Assembly: GCA_963855995.1 (NCBI GenBank)
Contig: OY979719.1
Location: forward strand, 7,130,001 to 7,194,000
Source of the DNA: Muricea muricata
Lineage: Eukaryota > Cnidaria > Anthozoa > Malacalcyonacea > Plexauridae
DNA: 64,000 nucleotides
Direction of reading: 5' to 3'
Part shown: positions 8,640 to 20,052 of the stretch, piece by piece
How the letters are laid out: every line of letters starts with the position of its first letter
Position numbering within the stretch: position 1 is the stretch's first letter
Program-made: the position numbers and the translations under genes
The notes under the pieces: model-generated
The model's database searches: none
The model's input: the letters and a program-made list of their open reading frames with translations, nothing else
Told to the model about the DNA's origin: nothing

Positions 8640-9195
8640 ACCGGCTTGCAAATTCTGAACTTCGCAACGAAGTTTGGAATATTACAGTGAAAAGTTAGCT
8701 GAAATCGATCCATCCAAACACAGGACACTCTCTTCGCGTAACTCATTACTTGACAAATCTGTTCGAGTGTTATAGGCTTGTAATCGCGAAACCCGAGGCG
8801 TCTAATTGTTTTAGTATAAAATTCCAAGTACAAATGATAATCAACTAAACTTTACAAAAATTCATTACCGTATAAAAAAGCAAAAAGCTATAGTCTCTGG
8901 CTAGTGACTATCACTTCAGAGACAGTGAATCTCGACCAATCAGAATGCAGGAAAATCAATGGCCACCTGGAAATTTATACGATTATAACATAACACTTTA
9001 ATGAGTTTGTTGCACGAACTTGCCCCCAGCTCATCTTCACTGACACCTCATAGTAAGTCATATATTTGAATACTAATCATTTCCGCCGCCCGACACACAT
9101 TGCCCATGTCACGTCATAGCTCAAGGTGCGTTACTCTATTTTGACGTCATTTGTCGGCATCCTTTGAACTCTAGAGTGGGGTGTCACTTGCTATA
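8640..9195. repeat. Second copies of the MITE-like repeats
   Basis: 8640-8700 repeats 5620-5690. 8710-9010 repeats 6590-7020, without the MULE insert. 9050-9195 is the inverse of 5737-5885. It ends where the Penelope-like terminal repeat begins. Confidence 0.6.
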
Positions 9196-9405
9196 AATAT
9201 GATGGCCCAACATATAACTTGTAGCAAAGCCATAAAACCAGTAAAAATATAAATAAATTTTTATTAAGTAACGTGTAACTTAAGACATCTTCAGGCTAAA
9301 TGGTATAAAATTTAATTACAAGGCCAGCGAATATAAGCTAAAATTATTTACAAGGTGTTATGTTACAAAGGTTGTGCTAGTAGATATAGATTGGAAGGTG
9401 TAGGA
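9188..9405. repeat. Penelope terminal repeat, left
   Basis: This is the inverse of 11737-11955, from CTTGCTATAAATATGATGG to CTAGTAGATATAGA. It has lost about 8 bases (the GACGAAA segment) that the right copy retains. Confidence 0.75.
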
Positions 9406-9460
9406 AGGTACATGACAGGACGAACAGACAAAGAATAGGACAAAGACAGCAAAGACAGTA

Positions 9461-9853
9461 TTAAAGAAGGTTATATGGAATTGAGCTGCCCTGGACATTA
9501 AGAGTGGGCTTGAGCTTAGATATCACAAGGCTTTCGTGCATCATTAATTCACGATCGTCTGAACAAGAGGAAAGGATACCGAAGTCATCAAAGTTGGCAG
9601 TGTGACCGGTGGTTTTTAGGTGGGAGAATATGCTGGACCTGACTGGGCTGGATGATGGTTTTCCTGTTATAGGAGAGATGCCCAAGTGTTGAGATACTCG
9701 GGCGTGTAAATGGCGAGTGGTTTGACCCACATACGATGAGGAACAGCATCGACACTTGAATAAGTATGCAACACCAGAATGACCAGATCCACTACAAAGT
9801 CGTGTAATTTGCGAATCTGGAGGGAATGTGAGCCAGTGAAAGGAAGGCAAAAA
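9461..9853 (-). pseudogene. Penelope GIY-YIG endonuclease domain
   Basis: The frame reads GVAYLFKCRCCSSSYVGQTT, then RHLHARVSQHLG and finally ELMMHESLVISKLKPTLN. The first motif (here Y-L ... Y-V-G) is the degenerate GIY-YIG pair with the Cys-X-Cys insertion typical of Penelope-like elements. The Arg and Glu catalytic positions appear present. The endonuclease nicks the target for reverse-transcription priming in this family. The domain is linked to the RT through a frameshift near 9850, so it is not translated with it. Confidence 0.75.
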
Positions 9854-11160
9854 TAGACGATTTTCTTAGGAACATTAAGGACAGGAGGTTTGGGTTCGAA
9901 AAGATTGTTGAGGAAGCGACGAACGAGTTGATCGAACATGTGAGTGGGGAAACCATTCAATTTTAACAACTTCCTATCGACTTCGAGTTGGGCGTGAAAG
10001 TTTTCATAGCTACAGCCGAGGTTGAAAATTTGATGAAGTAAGCAACAAACTAAAGAGCGTTTGTATACTGAAGGAACGAAGCTGTGAAAGTTAGTGAAGA
10101 GACCAGAAAAAGTAGGTTTACAATAAACTGAGGTGGAAAATCTGCCGTTAGAGCGAGTTATTTCGACATCAAGAAAAGGGAGTTTACCGTCTTTTTCCAG
10201 TTCAGATGATAAGGAAATGTTAGGATGCTGGCGGTTAAGGTAGGAAAGAAAAAGGGGTACATGGTCTGAGGATCTGAAGAGGAGAAACAATCATCGGCGT
10301 AACGTCGATACATAAGAGGTTTGAAAGAGGAAGGGCAATTATATAGCCATGATTTCTCATGGAAAGACAGAAAGATATTGGCGAACAAAGGACCTAAAGG
10401 ACTACCCATAGCCACCCCATCAATTTGCTGATAAATGCGACCGTTGAAAATGAAATGACAGTTTTTCACTGAAAGAGATAAAAGTCTGGTAAATTGTGAG
10501 CGCTCAAAGCCTTCGAAGCACATGGAGTTGGCAAATGGGTGATTAGAAATAATATCAATGGTTTCATCAACAGGAATGTTGGTGAACAACGAAGCAACGT
10601 CAAAGCTGGCCATAAATACATTATTGCAATATTGGTATTGACATCAGCGTTTAGGAGTTCTTGAACGAAAGAGAAGGAATCTTTGATGACGAAGGAGCTC
10701 ATAGAGATAGGAGTGAGGAAAGGGATGAAGAATCTGGCTATCTTATACGAGTAGTGGTTAATACAGGATAAAATAGGTCTAAATGGAATAGAGGATTTAT
10801 AAATTTTAGGACGTCCATATAGTATGCCCATACGTGTACCAGTAGGATACAGTTCGTTATAAGTTTTATCAGTAACGCAATTGTCAGACTTTAGTTTCTT
10901 TAAGAAAGCTTTAACTTGGTTTTCCCGTTTAAGAGTCAGTTTGAGTGCATCATCATCCAAAAGTTCAAATTTTGAAGAGTCTGCCAGTATTTCATCCTTC
11001 TTCTTATGGTATTCGTCTTTATTAAGGATGACTACGCCATTGTCTTTGTCCCGTTTCATGATGACAATGCTGTTATCGTTCCGAAGATCTTTAAGGGTAT
11101 TCAGTTCTTTCTGCGAATATAAAGCGTTAGGTCGACTGTAGCTTCGGAAGCCAGAGTATG
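9850..11160 (-). pseudogene. Penelope reverse transcriptase, frameshifted
   Basis: Reading upstream to downstream on the minus strand: KRDKDNGVVILNKDEYHKKK, YGRPKIYKSSIPFRPILSC (fingers), ASFDVASLFTNIPVDETIDI (motif A with the first Asp), DGVAMGSPLGPLFANIFLS (motif B), RRYADDCFSS (motif C) and LPFLDVEITRSNGRFSTSVY (thumb). All boxes are visible but split over frames 10466-11059, 10158-10613 and 9667-10290. Frameshifts lie near 10610 and 10290. The catalytic residues themselves look intact, suggesting fairly recent decay. Confidence 0.8.
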
Positions 11161-11361
11161 CTACGTCTTTTAATCTGGCTTTAATCGAATCCGGGAAAAA
11201 AACCAGAGCGAGCGTTCACGGGTTCTTGCTTTCATTTGATTGTAGAACTTCTCAAACGGCGTGAGGAAACAACAGGCGTTCAATCGGGTAGGTGGAACGG
11301 CAAAGTTAAGACCTTTTGAGAGGATTTGCTTTTCTTTGTCCGAGATGAGGCGATTCTAATT

Positions 11362-11706
11362 TTAAAGAGCAGAGGCGAAAAATCTTTCGGTCTTGGGTGA
11401 GCTGGTGCTGACACAATCTCTTTGAATTCTTACGGTCAGAAACATTTTAAGATGGTTAAAGTCCATGTTAGAAACCAACGAGGCTAAGTTGAAATGCGCG
11501 GTCGTAACTTGTGCGGATAGTATTCTTATCCGAGCGTGTTTCGCGTTGATTTCATCTCGTAATAGTTTGGTTTGCCATTGTCGATAGGCGCTGGATGCTC
11601 GCAATCTGCGATTAGCAACCTTGAACCAAAGGAATCTTGGCATCACTGAGCGCTTTTTACACGTCGAAAGGAAATCCAAATCGAGTTTACCAAGCTTGAG
11701 TTCCAA
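11362..11706 (-). pseudogene. Penelope N-terminal region
   Basis: This 114-codon open frame upstream of the RT is rich in Arg, Lys and Leu (KVANRRLRASSAYRQWQTKL). It starts inside the right terminal repeat border, as the Penelope ORF start usually does. A stop and frame change near 11350 separate it from the RT. Its function in the family is unclear, possibly nucleic-acid binding. Confidence 0.5.
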
Positions 11707-11736
11707 ACGCTGGAATTTCCTAAACGACTCAACTTT

Positions 11737-11955
11737 CGAACACCTTCCTATCTATATCTACTAGCACAACCTTTGTAACATAACACCTTGTAAATAATTT
11801 TACCTTATATTCGCTAGCCTTGTAATTTTATACCATTTAGTCTGAAGATGTCTTAAGTTAAAGACGAAACGTTACTTAATAAAAATTTATTTATATTTTT
11901 ACTGGTTTTATGGCTTTGCTAAAAGTTATATGTTGGGCCATCATATTTATAGCAA
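11737..11955. repeat. Penelope terminal repeat, right
   Basis: This is the inverted partner of 9188-9405. It holds CTGAAGATGTCTTAAG then AAAGACGAAACG, which resembles the conserved core of the hammerhead ribozymes known from Penelope terminal repeats; see findings. Confidence 0.7.
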
Positions 11956-13782
11956 GAATTCGTTTCCCGCCTGGCAAATCTCTAGCCACGATACTGAATA
12001 ATAGGTTTGTTTATTATAGTTAATAGTTATGATTTTTATAGTTCATTTTACAGCATGTCACGTTTTAAAAATTGTTTCTATATTTATAGAATTTTGTATA
12101 TTTTTTTTACTTTATCCTAATCCTAACCTAACACTTACAACTTTCTTTACTTGACCATTCCTGCAATATCTGTACGTTATGCAAAATGCAATGGAACGAA
12201 GTTACGAAGTGTTCATGTCAGAACAAGCCGAATTGAAAATGTCTCCCAATTAATAATGGTGATTCTGTAATTTTATATTTTTAAAAAAAGAATGACATGA
12301 GAAAACTATCTAGCTTAGCTTGCAGCCAATAACCTGCTACCCTAAACCTCGTATTATAAGCCTTGAGCTCATATGAGTTCTTTATACAAGGGGCGACTTA
12401 AATAATTATGCATGGGTAATATTTTGACATCGTTATGCTTATATACTTCCTTGTATATAAAAACGTATATACTTCCTTTAAGGGACAAAGCTGGGTAAAA
12501 ATCTTCTGTGACGCCTATACACCAACTGTAATGCTTTAAAATACGTCGGCTCGGGTGTTTTTTTAAGATACCGTCATGTGGAATTGTTTTAGTGTAAAAG
12601 TATTGTAGTGTAACTGGGCTTTTAGTATTAGTATCTGGGTGGCTATTGATTTTCCTGCATTCTTATTGGTCAAGATTCACTGTGTCCGAAGTGATAGTCA
12701 CTGGCCAGAGACTAGAGCTTTTTGCTTTATGCGTTTTTATATCGTAATAAATTTGAAGCGAATTTTTATAAAGTTTGGTTTATTATTATTTTTTAAACAT
12801 CTGGAAATTTATACTAAAACAATTAGTCGCCTCAGTCTGGGTGATTACAAGTGAATACAGGCTTGTAATCACCGAGCCTTTGGCGACTAATTGTTAAATA
12901 GACGCAGGTGCTTACACAGTATGCCCCCCCCCCCCAAGAAAGGCTACCCTTTAAAGTCAAGCGTTAGCGCCACAAGTTCGAATTTGAATCTTTTAGTTCC
13001 CTAATGAACCCATTCTGTGTTATTTTGGCAGAACAAATTTATTTGGAACGTAAGCGTAAAAAGCCATGGTTAATGGTTTGAATAACAAAATAACTCATTA
13101 TCTATGTTGATCAACGTTCATGCAAAAGTATGGTTCTTTATCGTCACCTGTGTATTGTGTTTATGCCAAATCCATCGATAGCAATTCTTGAATTACCCTA
13201 TTGTTCAAGTAGCGGATGGCTAGCTTTCCTAAAACGTTGTTATTGGTTAGTTAGGCACGAATACAATACGCACGTGACGACGAAGGATAAACCAGTTTAT
13301 TTCTGCATAAACCAGAACAAAAGCGTAGATAATTACTTATATTATAGTTCAAATGAGTTTCCAAACCATCCGGTTCAGTTTACTATGGTACAGCAGAGAA
13401 TTACGCATTCTTGTGCTCATTAGGAGTTAAAACATTGCGCTTGACTTCAAAGAGTTGCCTTTTTTGGGACACACTACGTTTGGATTGGTGTCTACATTAG
13501 TAATTTAATGAACTTATAGAGGGGAGAGCTTATATTGGTAGGGAGTATAATCGGAGGTTTGCGGTATGGTGCCTGATAACTTGCCGACAAAGTCCTTTCG
13601 CTCCACGCGTCGAATCCTGCTTTTGTCGTTTCGGGGAGTGAAAGATCATATGTTTTAGTGTGCATTTGTTAAATAATTGAGGAGCGATAATTATAGAAGT
13701 CAGGTCGTTCTTGAATGATGCGTTTTAATTCCTTTGACAGGCAAATCAAACGCGTATATTCTGTTTTGTTATTTTCGTGTAG
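11956..13782. other. Noncoding, contains inverted repeat copy 12640-12890
   Basis: No gene is supported. 12640-12870 is the inverse of the dispersed repeat at 6650-7010 (shared ATTTATACTAAAACAATTAG and GGCTTGTAATCACCGAGC). A poly-C run is at about 12924. The long open frame at 13130-13423 lacks any recognisable composition or splice context. Confidence 0.5.
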
Positions 13783-14351
13783 ATATTCCCAGCGGTTTCG
13801 AAGGTGAAGTTTGTAAAGGCGATCTGGAGTGGTTGGCGCAACGTTTAAACAAAGATGTCGATAAAGTTGCGCGGCTGTTAGGAGTGGATGAACACGAAAT
13901 CGAGTCAGCAAGACAAGAAGGCGATCGTGTAGAGCAAAACTTCAGAATCCTGCGCTGTTGGACAACTGCAACACGTAATTCTGGAAATATACCAACGTGG
14001 AAAGCGATTAAAGACGTCCTTGAAAGCAAAGATGTGAAACGGCTTGATGTGACTCGTGCCCATTTGAATGAAGACGAAATTGATGCTCGTGTTTTCGTGT
14101 GGCTTGAACCCCGAGTGGCCGCCTTCTGTCGTGAGTATGGTGTGGTTCTTGGCCTCCCACGTTATGAAATAGATATGATATACAGCAGTGTTCAAAGTCC
14201 GAGGGAGAGATCTAGAGATATACTGAAAAGATGGAGGGAGACAACGACAACACCGAAACTCGAGGATTTGATACAAGCTTTGGAAGACGACATTTTAAAG
14301 AAGAATGAACTAGCCAAAGAAATGAGAGAAGAATTTTTGTGTGATAACTAG
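13783..14351 (+). CDS. Terminal exon of a protein with two death-like domains
   Basis: The exon begins after ...TTTTCGTGTAG at 13782 and ends at TAG 14351, giving about 189 residues. The first domain reads GDLEWLAQRLNKDVDKVARL ... ESARQEGDRVEQNFRILRCW ... PTWKAIKDVLES, the six-helix death-fold pattern with a conserved Trp and the W..L...L ending. The second reads RVAAFCREYGVVLGLPRYEI ... RERSRDILKRWRE and LEDLIQALEDD, the same pattern. Death domains pair with each other in apoptosis and innate immune signalling complexes at the membrane or in cytosol. The upstream exons are uncertain; 8215-8262 is a phase-compatible candidate. The antisense open frames here are shadows. Confidence 0.7.
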
Positions 14352-14918
14352 TTCAACATGCGAATATAAATAACGGCAGAGCTAACTGTATTTGCAAGAT
14401 CGCAAAAAAATTGTAGTGCTGTTAATTTGCATTAGGATGTGCACATGAAGACAATTTTCTTTAAGTAATCGAAGACATTCCCGCTGCTTATAATTATTGT
14501 ACGTTTTTTTAAAATACAGTACTATAAATAAGGTTTTCGGTTCCACGCTGTAAGCAAACAGTGATCAGCGGCTGCATGTATGTTCAGTCAGCGACCGATC
14601 GCTTCAATCGCCCGCTGGTTTGCTTCGATTCCTGGTGCGAACTTATTCACTGCCAAATATAATGATTTTTTCTATTTTCACTACGTCTTATAGTTCGTTG
14701 TTCGAAAAAATAGTGGTGATAAGGAAATGGCTTTAAACCTTATTTATATATATTTGAACGTTTTTACATGGGCGTACGGGCCGTGCTTGTCCCTCCCCCT
14801 CCAACCAGTTGCCCGTCGGACATTTCGGCTGAAACAGATCTGTGTTATTCGTGTAGTCTAATTATTGTGGTGTATGGATGCATTTCAATCACGAAACCAC
14901 AACAGTAGCATTTTATCA
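14352..14918. other. 3' flank of the death-domain exon
   Basis: This is probably 3' UTR and intergenic DNA. No canonical AATAAA is seen close to the stop. Nothing else is recognised. Confidence 0.4.
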
Positions 14919-14995
14919 CAAGTCGCTCGATCGCTCATTGTACGCAGCAAAAAAGGTGCGCCTTTTATTGCTGCGTGCAATAAGCGAGCGACTTG
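14919..14995. repeat. 77-bp imperfect hairpin
   Basis: The arms CAAGTCGCTCG...CGCAGCAA and TTGCTGCG...CGAGCGACTTG pair over more than 30 positions with two small bulges, closing on a short GGTGCGCC top. The arms are GC-richer than the surroundings. It could be a MITE remnant or a small-RNA precursor. No target duplication is seen. Confidence 0.6.
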
Positions 14996-16559
14996 TAGAC
15001 TACGTTTTATGAAGTTGTTAGTAGTTACTACTGCTAGTATTTTAGCCGTAATTGCTGTTAGTTATTTGTTAGGGACGTAGGGACTAATGAACTAGTGTGG
15101 TTAATGTATATATTGTATGCGGACTGATTCATCAAGACGTTTTTACAGAATAGTGGTTGTAGTGTAGTTAAACATAACCTAATGTCTTGAATCTAACTGC
15201 GATGTGTTTTACTATACTTGTGTTTGAATGATATATAGCCACAAAATTATTACATTTATATTGCTTTGTACACTTTGTCCAAATTTAATATCCATGTTTG
15301 TTGGGGGCACGTTTCCAAAAATTTCCTTGCAAGTTTGGCCCGGGGGTATAGTACGGAGGAGGGTGGTTGATTGAAGGCTTTCTGATTGAAGACTTGCGTG
15401 TGAGTAAATAAAAAATAAAGCATCTCAAGGCTTAGGTAAATTTGAGTTTATTGTCATTTCAAGGAATAATTTTGTTTTATGTCTTGTTTATTTGCCTTTT
15501 GAACAACATATCCCTTCTCCACTTGAAGCAACTAATACAACCACTGGAACGCTTTTAGCGCAAGTGATCATTTTGAAATGCTCAAAAAAAGCAGATAATT
15601 TGGTGCCCCGTTGGGTAATTTGAGACAAGATCAACAAACAACGGAAAAGATGAAATAGAGAGATGAATGTTCTGCTTCCAGATATGAAATCCAGATATCC
15701 ACTTTGAGCACAGATTGTGAACATTCTTCAGTTTAGTGATGTAATTAAAACCTTAGCTATCTTAGTTCTAAAATTTCCAGTCACGATCGGTTAATGTACT
15801 ATAACTGAGAAGGAAACAAGGTGATTTGGGGGGGGGGGAGGTCTTGTCGCTAAATCCCAAAGGCCCTTTTCAGATTCCACGAATCACGAAGAAGATAATT
15901 TCATTTTTACGAAGGTTTTAAAACACTCCAGACAACATGACTGACAACATTGGGAGATGATTCAAATGAAGCGGAAAGCAGATGTTGGGATATTGTAAAA
16001 AAACAATGAAGGTCAAAAAAGTAAGAGTGATGAAAGTACATTGTATTATTTCTAAATGGAATGTTCCTGATAAATTATGTCGTTCCGTCCGCCATCTTGT
16101 TAAATATCATATTTATGCAAAGCTATAAATTGTGGTTAATGGAGTAATATGTCAAAGAAAATCATCATTAATCCAGTATTAACCTACTAGCTCTACTGGG
16201 CGTTATTTTTAGCACAAAGAGGGTTCAGGTAACTCTCATTATAACAATGCTACCCCTTTTCTTCGCCCGGTTAATATTTTAAAACCTCTTATGGAGTTGA
16301 ACTTTGGCAACTTAGCATGTGAACAACCGATGCACGTTCCGTTCGAACCAATCACAAGTATACTCAGGTTTTTTCCTGGGTTTTTACTCCACGTGAAAGT
16401 ACACAATACCCCTCTAATTCCAAAGGCATTTTGTCCGCACGTAACACAAGCTAGGATCATTCGCAAGACCAGAGCCACCGTGTTAACATCACTGGTCGAA
16501 CTTTAAAGCATTGAAAACGATAAATTCTCCTGAAAATAAGAAAAAAAAATCAATGCAAT
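14996..16559. other. Noncoding stretch upstream of the DIRS gag
   Basis: No gene is supported. The minus-strand frame at 15488-15724 has no homology that I recognise. From about 16200 the sequence is probably the 5' region of the DIRS element, but its terminal repeat was not delimited. Confidence 0.45.
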
Positions 16560-16652
16560 ATGCCAAAACAGAGCAACCAACGTCGTTCGACTCGTCCTCG
16601 CCAACAACGTCGCCACAATACCAACACTGGCGCGACTTCGAATGGCAACCAG
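16560..16652 (+). pseudogene. DIRS gag, first 31 codons
   Basis: The ATG at 16560 opens a basic Arg/Gln/Asn-rich segment (RRSTRPRQQRRHN). It runs in frame up to the 8-bp target site GCAACCAG at 16645-16652, where the hAT element starts. The frame resumes on the far side after the second copy of GCAACCAG (20190-20197). A head of this kind with strongly basic residues suits nucleic-acid binding by gag. Confidence 0.75.
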
Positions 16653-17158
16653 CAGGGGCGTAGGAACCGGGGGGGCTAAGGGGGCCAAGCCCCCCCCCCC
16701 CAAGTTTTAAAATCACACGAGTGGTGCCCTTTACTTAGAGGTAAAGTGCCCTTTTTAATTGAGGAAACGTTCTTCGAATGAGCTGTAATTTGGTAAAAAG
16801 CGCCCTGCTATAGAATTAACAGTTCTATGCCCTCGAAACAAATTTAACTCGTCGTAAAGTTATTGCTCACACTATGCTCCCCAAATACCAACAATACGAT
16901 TTCTTAATTACATATAATCTTCTTACATGAAGTATTGTCATCTTGTTATGCTTTTTCCTAACCTAATAACCTAATATAATAATAATATAATAACCTAATT
17001 TAAATTTTAAAATTTACGGTATTGCAAAAGATATAGTATTGAGAAATATTGAGCATATTTTGCACAGGTAAGCATTCTTTACACATTCCACGTTTAACTA
17101 AATCGCTTATAGTATGATTCTAAGTTTTGATTTGTGAACGATTCCTTGTAGTGCACTT

Positions 17159-17318
17159 CAGTGGCGTAGGAAGATCGATAATTGGGGGGGGGGGGCACAT
17201 ATTCATATATTCGTGTTCTGCATTATTAATTTCTTTTGAAATCGATTGTTTTTAAGGTATGTGAATTTGAATATATGAATATGTGCCCCCCCCAATTATC
17301 GATCTTTCTACGCTACTG
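17159..17318. mobile_element. 160-bp hAT MITE inside the hAT element
   Basis: Inverted ends of about 50 bases start CAGTGGCGTAGGAAGATCG and end CGATCTTTCTACGCTACTG. They are flanked by the exact 8-bp repeat GTGCACTT (17151-17158 and 17319-17326). The GGCGTAGGAA core matches the TIR of the host hAT element, so the same transposase family could have moved it. Its central part resembles 63466-63535. Confidence 0.9.
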
Positions 17319-17417
17319 GTGCACTTTTTTAAAGACTAAATTTATATTTTTTAAAAAGTGCACTGTGCACATTTTTAAAAGATTTCAGACAGCGTTTGAC
17401 ATTAACCAAAGACTGAC

Positions 17418-18040
17418 ATGCCACGGAAAGAACGATGTAAAAAAGTACGTGAAAATTTACTCTATGAAGCAGCTTCTGGCACTCAAAAACTCAGTAGCTT
17501 TGGTTTTACTACTATAAGTGCGTCACATAATTCATCCAACATTGATGACACATCTCCACTCGACAATTTGGGACAGGAAATATTGCCATGCTCCCTTACG
17601 GATGAAGGTATCAACGTTTCCGGTCAACCTCGCAATGAATCTAGCTCAGATCACTTCGATGTTTCATCAAGATTGCAAACCCCTGGCCTAAATTCTGATA
17701 GAGAGCAACAGAATCAAATTTTCCCAGTTGATCAAATGCGTGAAATGCCTGCTACTTCTTCATCTCAAATGCATGATTTTGAAGTAAGTCCAACGTCTTC
17801 AAATACAACTGAGTTAGATGATCTGCTACCAAGCACATATGTCCAGGAAAATAAGATTTCACCTGCAAACTGTGACTCCGGATGTTGTACACAAGGTTTT
17901 CCCTGCCATCCCACCTCAGATGAATTGAAGAAAACATCCATAAAGCAGCTACGCACTGACGGCCAATTTAGGCACTGCCCATTTTCTGTCTTTTCAAAGT
18001 TTTCTTGGGTGACCTACTGCCTGACACGTGGTACTATAGC
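17418..18040 (+). pseudogene. hAT transposase, N-terminal part
   Basis: ATG at 17418 starts PRKERCKKVRENLLYEAASG, a low-complexity Ser/Thr-rich head, and then the beginning of a TTF-type zinc finger region (DGQFRHCPFSVFSKFSWVTY). The frame then runs out of register. The continuation (DTWYYSFFHCKKAMER) is in the next frame at 18005-19849, so there is a frameshift near 18020. Such heads with TTF zinc fingers bind the TIRs in DUF4371 hAT transposases. Confidence 0.65.
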
Positions 18041-19849
18041 TTTTTTCACTGCAAGAAAGCCATGGAAAGAAACTTAATCACTTTTAGTTATCATACCGAG
18101 AAAGCATTTTCTTCAGGAGAGTTTTGCAACTGGAAAAAGTGCCATGAAAAGCTGGAAAAACATCAAAATTCTCATTGCCATAAAGAAGCTGTTGAAAAAC
18201 TTGCACACATTGTTCATGAGAAGAATGATATTGGCGCTCAACTTGACAACCAGTACCGTAGTGAACAAGATCTTCATCGACGACTTTTCCTTAAGCAGCT
18301 TAGCAGTCTGAAATACTTAGCACGGCAGGGCCTTCCGCTCCGTGGGCACGAATCTTTGAATAGCAACCTAATTCAACTGCTAAAGACAAGGTCAGAAGAT
18401 GTTCCAGGATTGAATGACTGGGTCAGAAATGGACAGTACCTTAGCCCGCCGATAATCAATGAACTAATTGAAATGATGGGCAATACTCTTTTGCGTGGTA
18501 TTTTGAAGGACATAAAAGATAATTCTGGACTATTTTCTCTTCTCGCTGATGAATCTCGTGATATAAGTAATAAAGAACAACTGACGTGCATTCTCCGATG
18601 GGTTTCTCTTCCAGATTTGGAGATAAATGAAGATTTCATTGGGATGTATTTGATCAAAAAACCGGACGCCGAAACGATAGCAGCATCTCTCAAAGATATA
18701 CTGTTAAGATGTAACCTGATGCTTGATGATTGCAGATGGCAAGCTTACGATGGGGCTTCAACGATGAGCGGCCATTTAAGTGGTGTTGGAGTAAGATTGC
18801 AGGCGGAAAACCCCGTAGCTTATAGAATCCACTGTGCAAACCACCGTCTGGATTTGGTTTTGAAAGCCTGCGCCAACGAGAGCAAGCTCATCGGTGATGT
18901 CTTTAGTCTTGTGCAGGAGTTGGCCGTTTTCATCAGGCAGTCCCCAGTCCGTATGTCTGTGTATGAGAGTATTGCCAAAGAATGTCTGGCCAGCAACGAA
19001 AACTGTGTTGGGGCAGAAAATCTCCATCTTCTTTGCCCGACTAGATGGACTGTAAGAACCTGCGCGATAAAAGCGGTCTTGGACAATTATCAGGGTATAT
19101 ATGACACCCTAAGGAACATTTCAGAAACCGGGTCAACGAGAGACAGCCGCGACAAGGCAGCAGGCATAGCCAAAAAGATGACGCAGTTTGCCACATTTCT
19201 TGGCCTGCGTTTTGCAATGAATGTTTTCAGCGTTTGTGAACAATTGGCATGCACCATCCAAACAAAGGGAATCTTAGCGCAAACAGTAATGAATGGAGTG
19301 AAAGCGCTGAAAGATGCTTTGCAACGACAAAGAGATGACTACTCTTCTTTTTTCCGCAAGACAAGAGATTTGGCCTCCTGCATGCCTATAATAGAACTAA
19401 AAGAACCGGTTCTTCCACGTCATAAAAAAGTGCCTCGACGGCTAGATAATGGTTCCGCTGCCGAACACCAATTTAACTCTGCCGAAGGTATGCACCGTGC
19501 GCAGTGTTTCGTGGCCATTGACGCTTGCCTTGTCGAACTTAATCGTCGTTTTCGCGAAGAGTCGTATGCACCACTTCAGCAATTTGAAAGTGCAGTCATA
19601 AGTGCTGCTAATGGTCTTAGTTTCGAATTGAGCGAGAACTTTCAGAAGTCATACGAGAAGGATGTGAACTTCGATTCTCTGCAGTCGGAATTAAAATTAC
19701 TTGAAACTGTTACCAAACAAACATTCCCTGAAATTAAACGGGTGACTTCGATGGAAACTGTGGTGTCAATTTTAACTTATGGGCAGAATGGGACTCATTT
19801 ACTTCCTAACGTTCTTCGTTTAATGCATATATACTTGCTGGCCCATTAA
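18005..19849 (+). pseudogene. hAT transposase catalytic core (DUF4371 type)
   Basis: A 614-codon frame. Residues about 36-60 finish the TTF zinc finger (GEFCNWKKCHEKLEKHQNSH). LLADESRDISNKEQLTCI holds the first catalytic Asp, and YDGASTMSGHLSGVGVRL the second, in the RNase H-like fold. IHCANHRLDLVLKAC is the conserved hAT CH.L..V motif, and LCPTRWTVRTCAI follows. The last segment is a partial helical insertion domain. The C-terminal dimerisation block lies in another frame after 19849, so the protein is truncated. This is close to the ZMYM/FAM200-type hATs seen in many animals. Confidence 0.85.
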
Positions 19850-20052
19850 CAACCGCATCTGCTGAAAGATCGTTTTCCGTGCAAAGATCTCTCAAAACGT
19901 ATTTAAGAAGCACGATTACCGAAAAGCGGTACAATAACCTTTTGATGCTCAATATGCACAAAGCAAGAACGGATTCCATTTGCCTCAAAACAATTGCAAA
20001 AGAATTTGTTGGAAAAAACGAACGCAGGTTAAGGTTTTTTGGAAAATTTTGA
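19846..20052 (+). pseudogene. hAT dimerisation domain, out of frame
   Basis: In the frame following a shift at about 19846 the sequence reads TASAERSFSVQRSLKTYLRS, then YNNLLMLNMHK, and a stop at 20050-20052. S-A-E-R-x-F-S is the invariant hAT C-terminal signature that contains the catalytic Glu. Its separation from the core frame confirms inactivation. Confidence 0.8.

Larger units (their letters stand above)
9188..11955 (-). mobile_element. Penelope-like retroelement with inverted terminal repeats
   Basis: The minus strand encodes an N-terminal helical region, a reverse transcriptase with YADDCF, and a C-terminal GIY-YIG endonuclease, the defining combination of Penelope-like elements. About 215 bases at 9188-9405 are the inverse of 11737-11955, forming the known Penelope terminal-repeat arrangement in inverted form. 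The coding region is spread over at least three frames and has stops, so this copy is not autonomous. Confidence 0.85.

Noticed and set aside
13130..13423. 97-aa plus-strand ORF
   Set aside because: No recognised domain, unusual composition and no splice context.
13905..14276. 123-aa minus-strand ORF
   Set aside because: Shadow of the death-domain exon.
14865..15080. 71-aa ORF with a hydrophobic C-terminal end
   Set aside because: It runs through the 77-bp hairpin; no homology, no splice or promoter support. The hydrophobic tail is not enough.
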